A stretch of 57,591 nucleotides of DNA from contig QPMI01000487.1 in the NCBI GenBank assembly GCA_004431415.1, positions 1 through 57,591 of the forward strand. Reading direction: 5' to 3'. This DNA is from Cyanophora paradoxa. Its lineage: Eukaryota; Glaucocystophyceae; Cyanophorales; Cyanophoraceae. Shown here piece after piece: positions 1-7,883 of the stretch. Position 1 is the stretch's first letter; every line of letters begins with the position of its first letter. The position numbers and the translations under genes are program-made. The notes below the pieces were generated by a model. The model had not been told where the DNA came from. It searched no databases and saw only the letters and a program-made list of their open reading frames with translations.

Positions 1-184
1 TCAGGTTGTATGCATTCCGCCATGTAGGATAGGTCATATTGTCCCGTTTCTTTGAGTTATTGATGCGCTCAATAATTTCATCATCGGTTAACTCAACCAA
101 ATTAGACGTATTGCGAGAACCAGTCAGACATTTCAGAAAGGTGCCCTTGACATTAGAGAATGCGAATTTCGTGATAGCGTCCAT
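1..184 (-). CDS. Hypothetical protein, N-terminal part (runs off window)
   Basis: An open frame begins at the ATG at 184 and runs off the left edge, giving 61 residues that start MDAITKFAFSNVKG and include the acidic helix-like stretch VELTDDEIIERIN. The start is supported by a promoter-like motif directly upstream (195-219) that is also found before the next gene, and by the shared strand and AT-rich composition of the virus block. I do not recognise the family. Its position next to the packaging and capsid genes suggests a viral gene, but no function can be given. Confidence 0.55.
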   Translation of the reverse strand, partial: MDAITKFAFSNVKGTFLKCLTGSRNTSNLVELTDDEIIERINNSKKRDNMTYPTWRNAYNL

Positions 185-194
185 CTTCTCTGTT

Positions 195-219
195 TTACTC
201 TAAGCGGAGAAAATATTTT
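195..219 (-). promoter_or_regulatory. Promoter-like motif, copy 1
   Basis: On the minus strand this reads AAAATATTTTCTCCGCTTAG followed by AGTAA, ending 11 bases before the ATG at 184. A nearly identical copy (one base different) lies before the next gene at 633-657. A looser relative lies before the small gene starting at 811. This copy overlaps the 3' end of the upstream gene. The repetition at gene starts makes it a probable virus promoter; its activity is inferred. Confidence 0.55.
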
Positions 220-621
220 TCAGGTTGTTCATTTTTTGCGCATTATCCTTAAATCCCTTACAGTTTTTCCCGATGATAAAATCGATTAGCATCGGGCAAT
301 CGATAGTATGGTAAGGAGCTTCCCGATTTACATCGGAAAGCCGCACGAAAAATAAGGAATGCGCTCAGCGGCAATCGAGAGTTTGCGTTTTCTAATACTT
401 ACGGGGGCGCCCCCGCTTTCCCATATGGCTTCCCTCCTCGGCTTTGCGACGATAATACGATTCCAAAGCCATCTTCTCTTGAATTCGCGATATTCGGGAT
501 CCTCGTTATACCGATTCCGCATTTTGATGATTTCACGGATCCGATAATTAAGTCCGTCGCCTTTCTTCATGTCCTCAGTGACAAGCTTTGCCTCAATATT
601 TACAGCAGCGATGGTGGTCAT
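200..621 (-). CDS. Hypothetical basic protein, ~140 aa, one frame break
   Basis: The frame starts at MTTIAAVNIEAKLVTEDMKK and is basic and helix-rich (NRYNEDPEYREFKRRWLW). It meets a stop after 97 codons, but the -1 frame continues with sensible sequence (VRLSDVNREAPYHTIDCPM) to a stop at 200-202. Lengthening the A-run at 348-352 by one base joins the two parts into about 140 residues. The downstream gene's promoter-like motif lies in its 3' end, so the genes are tightly packed. Family not recognised. The frame break is probably a sequencing-consensus error. Confidence 0.5.
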
Positions 622-632
622 CTTTTCGTTCC

Positions 633-657
633 TTACTATAAGCGGAGAAAATATTTT
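633..657 (-). promoter_or_regulatory. Promoter-like motif, copy 2
   Basis: Minus-strand AAAATATTTTCTCCGCTTAT followed by AGTAA, ending 11 bases before the ATG at 621, the same spacing as copy 1. Related TA-AGTAA-type cores (for example TAGAGTAAAGG before the endonuclease at 3993 and ATAAGTAAA before the genes at 12720 and 13730) suggest a shared virus promoter core. Confidence 0.55.
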
Positions 658-682
658 ATCAGTCGTATTTCCTATTTCTTCT

Positions 683-811
683 TTAAATCATTTTCTGAGC
701 TGTCATTTTTGTGATCGAAGCGAGTTCTTCTCTACGTTTTTTAATAGCGACTTCCAATGCGTATTGCGCGCGTTTCCTGTATAGGATCGCGTAGAGATCG
801 GGGTCGGGCAT
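683..811 (-). CDS. Small hypothetical protein, 42 aa
   Basis: A short frame starting MPDPDLYAILYRKRAQYALE and continuing as a basic helix (VAIKKRREELASITKM). Bases 815-845 upstream resemble the promoter motif of the neighbouring genes (TATTTTCGCGTTAAATAGTA on the minus strand), which supports the start. A different frame stays open downstream almost to the next gene, so the true protein could be longer if a base is missing near 685. No family recognised. Confidence 0.4.
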   Translation of the reverse strand: MPDPDLYAILYRKRAQYALEVAIKKRREELASITKMTAQKMI

Positions 812-870
812 TCGATACTATTTAACGCGAAAATAGTTTCAGCGATCGTATTCGCCCAAATAAAGCGGAT

Positions 871-1158
871 TTATTGGCGGATACGGGAATCAACGCGAAA
901 ATGACCTTCCACGGAATTAGGGCACGAGCGGCGTCTTATATAGGATACTTGCACGTCTTCTATTGCTGTCTGTGGGACTATATTGGAGTTCGCAGGCACA
1001 GGCGAGGGCGATCGAGATCGGGGACGATCGTGATTATCGCTGTGGTTGGAATATACAGATGATCGCCTACCTCCATTATCCTCGTCCGAAATGTCAAACT
1101 CTACGGTTGTGTCGCAGCATCCGGACTTACAGTGAGATATGAAATGCAGGTGAAACAT
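871..1158 (-). CDS. Hypothetical Cys- and Ser/Arg-rich protein, ~95 aa
   Basis: I chose the ATG at 1158 because longer versions would overlap the opposite-strand gene. The protein opens with a His/Cys-rich segment (MFHLHFISHCKSGCCD). An acidic patch (EFDISDED) follows, then an Arg/Ser/Pro-rich segment (RPRSRSPSPVP) and a basic tail. The acidic-then-RS pattern is typical of disordered viral proteins and is not diagnostic. It is divergent to the gene at 1175-1414 with only 16 bases between starts. Function unknown. Confidence 0.4.
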   Translation of the reverse strand: MFHLHFISHCKSGCCDTTVEFDISDEDNGGRRSSVYSNHSDNHDRPRSRSPSPVPANSNIVPQTAIEDVQVSYIRRRSCPNSVEGHFRVDSRIRQ

Positions 1159-1174
1159 CTCAATGCATTGTGTG

Positions 1175-1414
1175 ATGAAATTCATCGACCCTAATATTGC
1201 ACAACGTATTAAATATTGGAGAAAAGAAAAGGGAATGAGGGTGTTACTTGCTCGCCTGTTCCCATACGAATTAGTCGACCTTATAATGGTGTTTGTGGAG
1301 CCGACCTGTCCCTTTTGCAAGGGAATTCATATTAAGACCCGCTCTAAATACGGGCGGATTCATTTATGTTTGAACGACTTGCACATTAGAAGCGACGACG
1401 CCCACCGAACATAG
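1175..1414 (+). CDS. Hypothetical small protein with one CPFC motif, ~79 aa
   Basis: Reading from the ATG at 1175 (an in-frame ATG at 1163 would add four residues) gives MKFIDPNIAQRIKYWRKEKG. A hydrophobic stretch follows (LLARLFPYELVDLIMVFV), then a CPFC pair and a second Cys/His-rich portion near the C-terminus. This could be a half zinc ribbon, but a second clear Cys pair is not seen. It lies head-to-head with the minus-strand gene ending at 871. Family not recognised. Confidence 0.4.
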   Translation: MKFIDPNIAQRIKYWRKEKGMRVLLARLFPYELVDLIMVFVEPTCPFCKGIHIKTRSKYGRIHLCLNDLHIRSDDAHRT

Positions 1415-1487
1415 ATGACAGATTGGCACCCGGCTGTGCATGCACACCGATGGGTTAACGAAACCGCCGGCTTTGGTGCATTTTCAG

Positions 1488-2052
1488 CTATGACTGTCTC
1501 TTTTCTTTCGACTGTCTGAACATCGGGAACAGTTGCCGCTTCTTTTCCATCTCCACTCGAACAGCTTGCTTAATTAATTTGCGCTGTTTATAGTCCTTAG
1601 TGAAATCATCAAAGGCTCTCACAGTAGTGTCGTAGGTAGCTAAACGCGCTTCCAGAGCCTAAACTTCTCCTCTAATTCCTGACCGACTTTCTCGCCCTTG
1701 GTCACATAGACAGATGCCCGCTTTTTAGGGCTTCCATCGATGCAGGTAAAGCGGCTGTTGCTTCGGCTTTTACCACCTTATTATCGGTTAGCTTTTCGCC
1801 TGTGAGCTGTGATTCGGCGAGGGATTGATCCGCCAGCTTTCTATCAGTGGAATCGACCGGCTCCCGCTTAGCATCCACCTTTTGAGCACGCTCTGAAACC
1901 TTTGTATTCGGGTCAATCAGATCGAAATCTATTTGGTCAGAAGCGGCAGCACCGCCAGTGCGACCGGCATCCTCCGCAGGATTAATCTTGCCAGCGACAA
2001 CAGCGCTTTGATCTTCCATTTGGATAGCTTTCCGCGAGTTCTTGGGTGGCAT
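1488..2052 (-). CDS. Hypothetical coiled-coil-like protein, ~188 aa, two frame breaks
   Basis: The start MPPKNSRKAIQMEDQS follows an AT-rich stretch (AATAAATTTCTC) similar to that before the capsid gene. The first 115 residues are Ala/Asp/Lys-rich and look disordered. The frame then stops, but the next frames carry a charged helical C-terminus (VTKGEKVGQELEEKF, then LEARLATYDTTVRAFDDF and a basic KRQLFPMFRQSKEKRQ tail). One extra base in the T-run at 1722-1726 and one in the CC at 1658-1659 restore about 188 residues. It lies immediately downstream of the packaging ATPase on the same strand. Scaffold or core-protein roles would suit its position, but this is a guess. Confidence 0.5.
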
Positions 2053-2075
2053 TTATCATTATGCGAGAAATTTAT

Positions 2076-2997
2076 TCAAAATTTACCCAATTTCTTTGCA
2101 AATTTTGGGCGGCGCTTTTCTTGGTATGCCAGCAATAGATTGGGGTCTTTAAGTAGGTCGGCTTCGATTATTCTTTTGGTGGATCGCTTTAAGGTGGCGA
2201 CGTTTCCACTCACAGGTTTCGTTATATCGGTGGTTTGGGTTGGTCGCCATTTACCTCTGTGGAGCTCTGTTTTACCGGCTGTTTACCAGCGGGCTTTATC
2301 TCTTCCACCGCTTTTTTAAAGAACCGCTTGAATTTATATTCGTCAGGCACCGGATCAGCCTTGCCCACAGAGAATTCCAGGCTATATTTCGAGTTGTCAA
2401 TGCAGATAACCTGATAGCTGTGACTGTATTCGTTCATCACCTTCTCAAACCAATGCTTTTCGTATGGATTAAACTCGTCCTCAGCACTCTCCATCTCTTT
2501 TCTGTTGGGCAGCGAGAATAGAAAGATATATTCGGAGTTAACCCTAAGTGTCGGCGAAATCTTAGTGAGTTTTTGTGACAGAATCCACACAGATATGAAT
2601 AAATGGCGCCCCGACGTGAATAGCTGATTTAATATAGGTTCACCTCTTCCTGACATCGAAAGACTTGGATTGTCAATGAAATCATCGAGTATGATTAACA
2701 GGTTACCGACTTTCTCCTTTTTCTTGATTCGCTCCTTGCGTTTCTGTATTATATTGTCGATCAGCTTATGATCGAAATCCTCATACAAATACGATGTGAC
2801 ATTGTCATATTGATGGTTCCAGATCGTGGAAGCGAATATCATCACCGAATCTATCTTGTCCTCGTTGTGGTAAAGCAGGTATTTTAAGAATACTGACTTA
2901 CCTACTCCCGTTTTTCCGACAGCAAGTAAACGGCAAGGGAATGAAAGACTTGCCGGTCGAATTCCGCAAGATCTTCTATACTCACGTTTCCAGTCAT
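2076..2997 (-). CDS. A32/FtsK-HerA-like genome packaging ATPase, ~307 aa, two frame breaks
   Basis: The protein would pump viral DNA into preformed capsids by ATP hydrolysis. Visible are a Walker A loop (GKTGVGKS), a Walker B strand (LLIILDDF) about 85 residues later, and a sensor-like segment (FISVWILSQKLTKISP). This is the order seen in the A32-type ATPases of polinton-like viruses, virophages and NCLDVs. The ATP-binding frame has no in-frame ATG. The ATG at 2997 (MTGNVSIEDLAEFD) lies in the neighbouring frame and joins on if the GG at 2955-2956 is one base short. A second break at 2229-2230 adds a Lys-rich tail (DITKPVSG onward). The family is clear; the start is inferred. Confidence 0.85.
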
Positions 2998-3066
2998 ATT
3001 TGCTTTCCCTTATAAGAAACAAAATAAAAATAAGATCTTTGTATTTAGAACGACATTAAGAATTTT

Positions 3067-3993
3067 TTAATAGCCCATTAACATCTTTTCGGTGTATGCA
3101 ATTCGCAGCAGGGCAATACCATTTGTTGCACAGTATCTACTTTTGATACTATCGCGCAGTTTTGTCAATTGTAGGTGCTCTTCCCCTCCAAAGAATGGAA
3201 CGGCTTTGAAATGCTGAATTCCGTCATATTCGATTGCAATTTTAAGGCTTGGGATATAGAAGTCAAATCTAAGACAGTTTTGCAGTTTACAGTCTTCGAA
3301 TGTGTGTTGTGTTTCAAAATCTAGACCAATATCTTCGAGGACGTTTTGAATAATCATCTCTCCCTTCGATAAGTTGCAAGATGGACACCCAGCCCCTTCC
3401 AAATGTGAGTTTGGAGTTTGATCGAATTCTTTACCACATGAGCATATTATAGTTACTTTTGTTGCAGAAGTTTCATATGTAACCTTTCTATAATCATATC
3501 TATTTCCATGGATTGCATTTGCTCGCTCAATAAACTCATCAGTAGTTAAACGAAGAGCTTCTGAACTTTGTTTTCGTCCACAGTCAGGACATCCATTTTT
3601 TATATGGATGTGGTTTCGAGGAGAGACATCGAATAACAGCCCACATCCGTTACATTTGAGCTTGACCTTGTCTTTCATTGTTTCAAACTCCACAAGGCTG
3701 TAATCATATTTATCTCCATGTATTTCTTTGGATCGTTCAATAAAGCCTTCCTTAGTAACACGGTGTGCTTGCTTGGATACCCCATCTTTCCGATTGCACG
3801 AATTGCATCCCTGACCATAGATATGTTTTGCAGGCGCTTGCAAGAACTCGCAATTACATTTCTTACAGATAATTGTGATTTTCGTGTAACAGCCTGAGTA
3901 ATTCGCTTTGGAATAATCGTAACGCCCTTCTCCATGAACTTCATTGGCTTTCTGAATGAATGTCTCCTGAGTGTAAGGTTTTCCCATCGGCAT
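3067..3993 (-). CDS. Zinc-ribbon repeat protein with C-terminal Vsr-like PD-(D/E)XK endonuclease, 308 aa
   Basis: Residues 1-210 contain three tandem ~65-residue units. Each has a Tyr/Asp core (YDYSKANY, YDYSLVEF, YDYRKVTY) followed by Cys pairs (CKKC, CNGC or CSCG, then a CNSC- or CPDC-type pair), the pattern of DUF723-like zinc ribbons. The C-terminal ~95 residues have the nuclease signature: RFDFYIP, then IEYDGIQHF, a D..K..YC segment and LLRIAY. Vsr/EDxHD-type nucleases of this layout are common free-standing homing endonucleases in large algal viruses. The frame is intact. It sits between the ATPase and capsid genes, so it is probably a mobile gene inserted there. The upstream sequence holds a TAGAGTAAAGG promoter-like core. 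Confidence 0.8.
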   Translation of the reverse strand: MPMGKPYTQETFIQKANEVHGEGRYDYSKANYSGCYTKITIICKKCNCEFLQAPAKHIYGQGCNSCNRKDGVSKQAHRVTKEGFIERSKEIHGDKYDYSLVEFETMKDKVKLKCNGCGLLFDVSPRNHIHIKNGCPDCGRKQSSEALRLTTDEFIERANAIHGNRYDYRKVTYETSATKVTIICSCGKEFDQTPNSHLEGAGCPSCNLSKGEMIIQNVLEDIGLDFETQHTFEDCKLQNCLRFDFYIPSLKIAIEYDGIQHFKAVPFFGGEEHLQLTKLRDSIKSRYCATNGIALLRIAYTEKMLMGY

Positions 3994-4098
3994 TTTTGAT
4001 CTTTCCTTCCCTTTACTCTATGTATTTGCCTTTTCTTTAAGTAGTTTTCCTATGGAAAACGTCAGAAAAATGACATCAAATTTTGCCCGCGAGATTCC

Positions 4099-5546
4099 TC
4101 ATGCCGATATTCTACTGAGACCGTTGGCATTCATTACAAGAATATTGTGGCAGTAAGCCGAGATCTGAACACCGACCTTTGTCCAGGTGGCGAGGGTGTG
4201 CCATTGGGTGTGAGGATTAGGAAGCTCGACGCTGATTGTGTTAGATCGACGTAGCCAGTCGCCTTCTCACCTTTGAGCGCCGCTTTACCATCGAGAGCAA
4301 AGCAGAAGCCAGTGTAAATGGGGCGCTTGTTGCTATCGATCCAGTTGGTCATCTTGAATTTATCGGCGAGCTCCATAGCCGCGGATTGCAGCGGGACACC
4401 AGTGTTAGAATATAGGTAATTGTTGTTATTTAGAACTTGCATCACGACATTATCATCGAAGGCAAGGGTGCGGACAGTAGAGTGCCCTCCTTTATTATCG
4501 CCCAGTGTGTTTTCGTCGCGAACCTTGACAACAAGTGCGTAAACGAGTCCCGAAATTTGAGATAGTGACAGGCGCAGACCAGAGCCGAGAGCAAGACCGG
4601 TATAATCCGCAAACTGAATATCAGTGTAGGGGATGGCGATGCCAGAGGTCTTAACACGAGTAATGATTTCGCCCATCGTTTCCTCATCGATGTTAACAGC
4701 ATCCATAATAATACGAGGGGTCGTCATTTCCAGATTCGCAAGAGCAGGTGTAGGTGTGAGAGCCGCACTATCGAAAATCGCAGTGGCATTAGGGTGAGCT
4801 AAGGTCTTAATATTTCCGAAAGCAGCCGCAACAGCAAGCGTCGTCTCGCCATCGGTCGAATTGGCAGCAGTAATTGCAGTCGTGTTATTCTGAGCGTAAA
4901 CGCCAGGAACCGCCGCAGTTTCGAGCAGCGCAGGGGTTTGGAAATATACTTCGACCGCGATTTCGGATGGGAGCGCACCGATGGGCACGCCAGCATCGAG
5001 GAAGCTCGGAATTCGCATGGTAAAAATGCCACCGGCTTGGTTGCCGCCCTCCACCTTCGGTCCGAGATGCAGCCCATGCTTGCGCTTCTTTTGGTCGAAT
5101 TCAGCCGGAGTGTTAGCCAGGAAAGCGTAATCTACCAGTCGCTCAGCGGGAATAATTTGCTCATACGACCCGTATTTAATGCTGACTCGCTGAACAAACG
5201 AGCCAGGAAGCCCGCGGACGAATCCAGTATTGAATAGATCAGCCGAGCAGTCAGCCGAGGTCTTGGCGATGGCAGTCAGCGCCTTCGCCGATGGAATGGT
5301 AACTTGGAGGCTAATACCATTGCACCAATTGTAGCGAGGGAGATAGAAGACCACACGAGTGGTAGCACCAGTAGAGGAGAACAGATTGCCGGGATCCGCA
5401 ATTGGGAGCACCTCAACACGAGAAGGCTTGAATTGTTTATCAACGCCCACAATAAATCCGCGATCCAAAAGCATGCTCTTGTAATCCTCCGGGGTTTCCA
5501 GGACGGATTTGAGCGTGAGGCGGCTAAGCGAGGTCGTGGGATCCAT
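4099..5546 (-). CDS. Major capsid protein candidate (double jelly-roll type), ~482 aa, one frame break
   Basis: This would form the hexons of an icosahedral shell. The evidence is its size, its β-rich composition with few charged helices, and its place between the packaging ATPase and a minor capsid protein, as in polinton-like viruses. Recognisable pieces are an N-terminal RGFIVGVDKQFKPSRVEVLP, a central RIPSFLDAGVPIGALPSEIA and a VKVRDENTLGD stretch. The long frame ends in an implausible tail. Adding one base near 4244-4246 switches to a convincing C-terminus (SNTISVELPNPH, then WTKVGVQISAYCHNILV). The upstream AAATTTCTCAGCGG resembles the neighbours' promoter motif. The fold is not provable from sequence alone. 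Confidence 0.7.
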
Positions 5547-5599
5547 ATTTCGTTTTTATCTTCCGCTGAGAAATTTATTTTAGAAGAACGGATTATTTT

Positions 5600-6863
5600 T
5601 TACAGCCACCCGCTCAACGCATTCGTTAAATTGCCGCAATGCGGGTAGTCCTCATATAGCATTTTCGCGAATCCCTTATTAACAATGCGCTGTAAATCGT
5701 CGTCGGGCTCATCCACTCCCATAGTAATTTCCAAAATGAATGTGTGCTCACAGCTTCCGAGGAAATACCTATAACCGCTCTCCGTGAGAATTTGAACGGT
5801 TAAACTATCAAACGAAAGGCGGGTGTTAAAGTATTTCGTGAAAGCATCCGCCCATAATTAATTAGCTCAGCATCCGCATAGGCTGTGCCTTTCGAAATCG
5901 GGATCTTAGCGAGGAATCCATTAGTAGCCTCGGTGCATGTCGTAAAAAGCGAGCAGTCCGGCTCTGTGATCTTTAAAACTATTGCATTATCCGGTGTATA
6001 ATCAGGGGCAGTGCCTCCGGCTATGCCTAAGACCAGAGCCGTCGAATTATAATTGCGGAATGCATCACCAGCTGAGTAAACGACACCGCTCCCAGCGAAG
6101 GCTGTGTAGCCCGATCCGTTGTATTGATCTATCATTATGTTCTCTCTGATCGATGTAAACCGAGAAGAGTCATCGTGCGATAGGCGAGCACCTTTCTTTC
6201 ATTCGCAGTAGACGAAGTGGCATTACTCGGACCATATTTAGTGAAAGCTATGTAGACATAATCACTCGAATAAAAGCATATGGCATTTAATGTGCTCTCA
6301 AAACGGCATCTCACCACCGGGTAAAAGGTTCCCCCTGTCGATGCGTAGCTTGGATTAATTTTTGTGTCGATCATATCCTTGATGTAGTTGCCAGTTCCAT
6401 TTTTCGTTAAGATGTTATCGATTGCAGTGGCAAGGTCGGTTCCAGTCGAGTATGTGCCAGGAGGGATCGTAATTGCTACGTCTCTGTATCGGGTATATCT
6501 TCTGAAAGTGTTTAGGTAATCAGGCGGTATATAGTTGCCTTGGTCGCCGAAATCTATCGCTTTGTATGCTTCGTATATTGCAGTTGCCTGTGTTTCTCTT
6601 ATTTCCGCAGTGGCACCATTGAGCTGACCGCTCGAAAATCGGTAAGGAAATGATATGAAAATTGTATTAGCATCATCGGCTTTCGTCTCCCCGATTTCAG
6701 TATAGAATTGAGGGCTTGGAACCGTCGGAATCGTGTTGGAAAATTCGATCTGTCGCACAGCGATGCTCTTCACATTGTGGTATTGCTTTGGAAGGGTCAC
6801 CTTATAGGAATGAGCCGAGCCCTCTGATCGATCACGGCTACTGATGCTGAGATACTCGCGCAT
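5600..6863 (-). CDS. Minor capsid/virion protein 1 (SRDR..PNT family), ~421 aa, two frame breaks
   Basis: The ATG at 6863 gives MREYLSISSRDRSEG, then YKVTLPKQYHNVKSIAVRQI and EFSNTIPTV. This serine-arginine-aspartate start followed by a 'NV..I....E.xNT' strand pair recurs in virion proteins of large algal and amoebal DNA viruses. The first frame stops at 6135. A second frame (starting RENIMIDQYNG) runs to 5800, and a third continues with DSLTVQILTESGYRYFLG to 5600. One extra base at the A-run 6157-6159 and one at the C-run 5851-5853 join all three. The C-terminal part aligns by eye with the protein encoded at 6891-7865 (FLAKIPIS against NLAKIPLT, HTFILEIT against HSFILEVL). The two are therefore paralogs, perhaps penton and peripentonal components. 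Confidence 0.65.
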
Positions 6864-6890
6864 TTTATTCTTTATTAATAGGAAATAAAA
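6864..6890. promoter_or_regulatory. 27-bp divergent promoter between the two minor capsid genes
   Basis: Only 27 bases, all A or T apart from three C/G positions, separate the ATGs at 6863 (minus) and 6891 (plus). Both strands carry a TATTAATA-like core. A gap this short between two virion genes must contain both transcription starts or leaders, so bidirectional firing and co-regulated late expression are likely. This is inferred from position only. Confidence 0.5.
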
Positions 6891-7865
6891 ATGATTCGGA
6901 AGCCAGTTAACGATTTCTATAATGGCAAGTTTACGAGGGTCAATGTTAATATCGATTCTATTGAGCGCAGTGCAGGGCACCCGGGAGAATATACAGTAAA
7001 GCTTTCTCAGCGACTTCTGAACGTAAAAGGGGTGCGCATTGCGAGCGCCGAGCTCCCAAACACGATTTATGCTGTCACCGATAATTCCAGAGGCGTGACC
7101 ATACAGGGAATGACGAACAGCATCACCTTTTCCCCTTTCCCTGATATAGGAAACTACACCCCCGCGATTTGGGGATATGGTAATAAGAACTTAGGCTATT
7201 CGGGCAGCTTTGTAGATGTGGATCCTCTCACAAGCGAAAGCGTCACAGTCTACTACAAGTGGCTCTATAATCCAGCGACTATGAAAATTACGTTTTATTC
7301 GAGCATTCCCCTCGCACTGAGCTGTGCACATGACGACTTTGCAAGGTTCCATGGAATGATCAAAGGGCAGATCTACCAAACAGCAGTCGCAGAAAAAGGA
7401 AGCCCTCATTATCAGGTCTCGTATGCTGATGTGACCCCATTCCACTTGCAGTATTCATTCTTGCAAGCATTCGAGGGTCGCTCAATATTCCCGCCTAATT
7501 TACCAATATCCGAGAAATTCCTATACAATGCAGTGACCTTCCCGAATGCGATTAATCTAAATCCGACCCCCTATGTTTACCTACAAATTAAAGAGTTTAC
7601 TCCCTTTTACGACAGGTATATGGTGGCAGCAAAGACAGATGAGGGCGGAAATGCAAACCTCGCTAAGATCCCACTAACCAGCCCCTTGGGATCGTTTGTT
7701 TACTACCTGACATTCCGCAGAATCGATACTGTGGAGTTCTTTAATTCCCACGATCAGGCTTATGACATAGACACCCTCACAATTAAATGGCTCGACGCCT
7801 ACAATAATGTAGTCAACTTTAATGGCGTTAATCACAGCTTTATATTAGAGGTGCTATCGGGTTAA
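6891..7865 (+). CDS. Minor capsid/virion protein 2, paralog of protein 1, 324 aa
   Basis: An intact frame beginning MIRKPVNDFYNGKFTRVNVN. The family signature follows: IDSIERSAGHPGEYTVKLSQ, then NVKGVRIASAELPNTIYAV. The rest is β-rich with conserved aromatic and proline turns (FPPNLPISEKFLYN), ending HSFILEVLSG. It is head-to-head with its paralog on the other strand and 18 bases upstream of the fibre gene, suggesting a late virion operon. A penton-base or minor capsid role fits the order, but the exact role cannot be separated from sequence. The start is fixed by the short AT-rich gap to the divergent gene. Confidence 0.7.
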   Translation: MIRKPVNDFYNGKFTRVNVNIDSIERSAGHPGEYTVKLSQRLLNVKGVRIASAELPNTIYAVTDNSRGVTIQGMTNSITFSPFPDIGNYTPAIWGYGNKNLGYSGSFVDVDPLTSESVTVYYKWLYNPATMKITFYSSIPLALSCAHDDFARFHGMIKGQIYQTAVAEKGSPHYQVSYADVTPFHLQYSFLQAFEGRSIFPPNLPISEKFLYNAVTFPNAINLNPTPYVYLQIKEFTPFYDRYMVAAKTDEGGNANLAKIPLTSPLGSFVYYLTFRRIDTVEFFNSHDQAYDIDTLTIKWLDAYNNVVNFNGVNHSFILEVLSG

Positions 7866-7883
7866 AATAATCTTATATTACAA

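Noticed and set aside
2222-3022. TTG start for the packaging ATPase at 3022
   Set aside because: The upstream codons (FLIRESKYDW) look unlike coding sequence, while the ATG at 2997 one frame over gives a sensible N-terminus with a single missing base.
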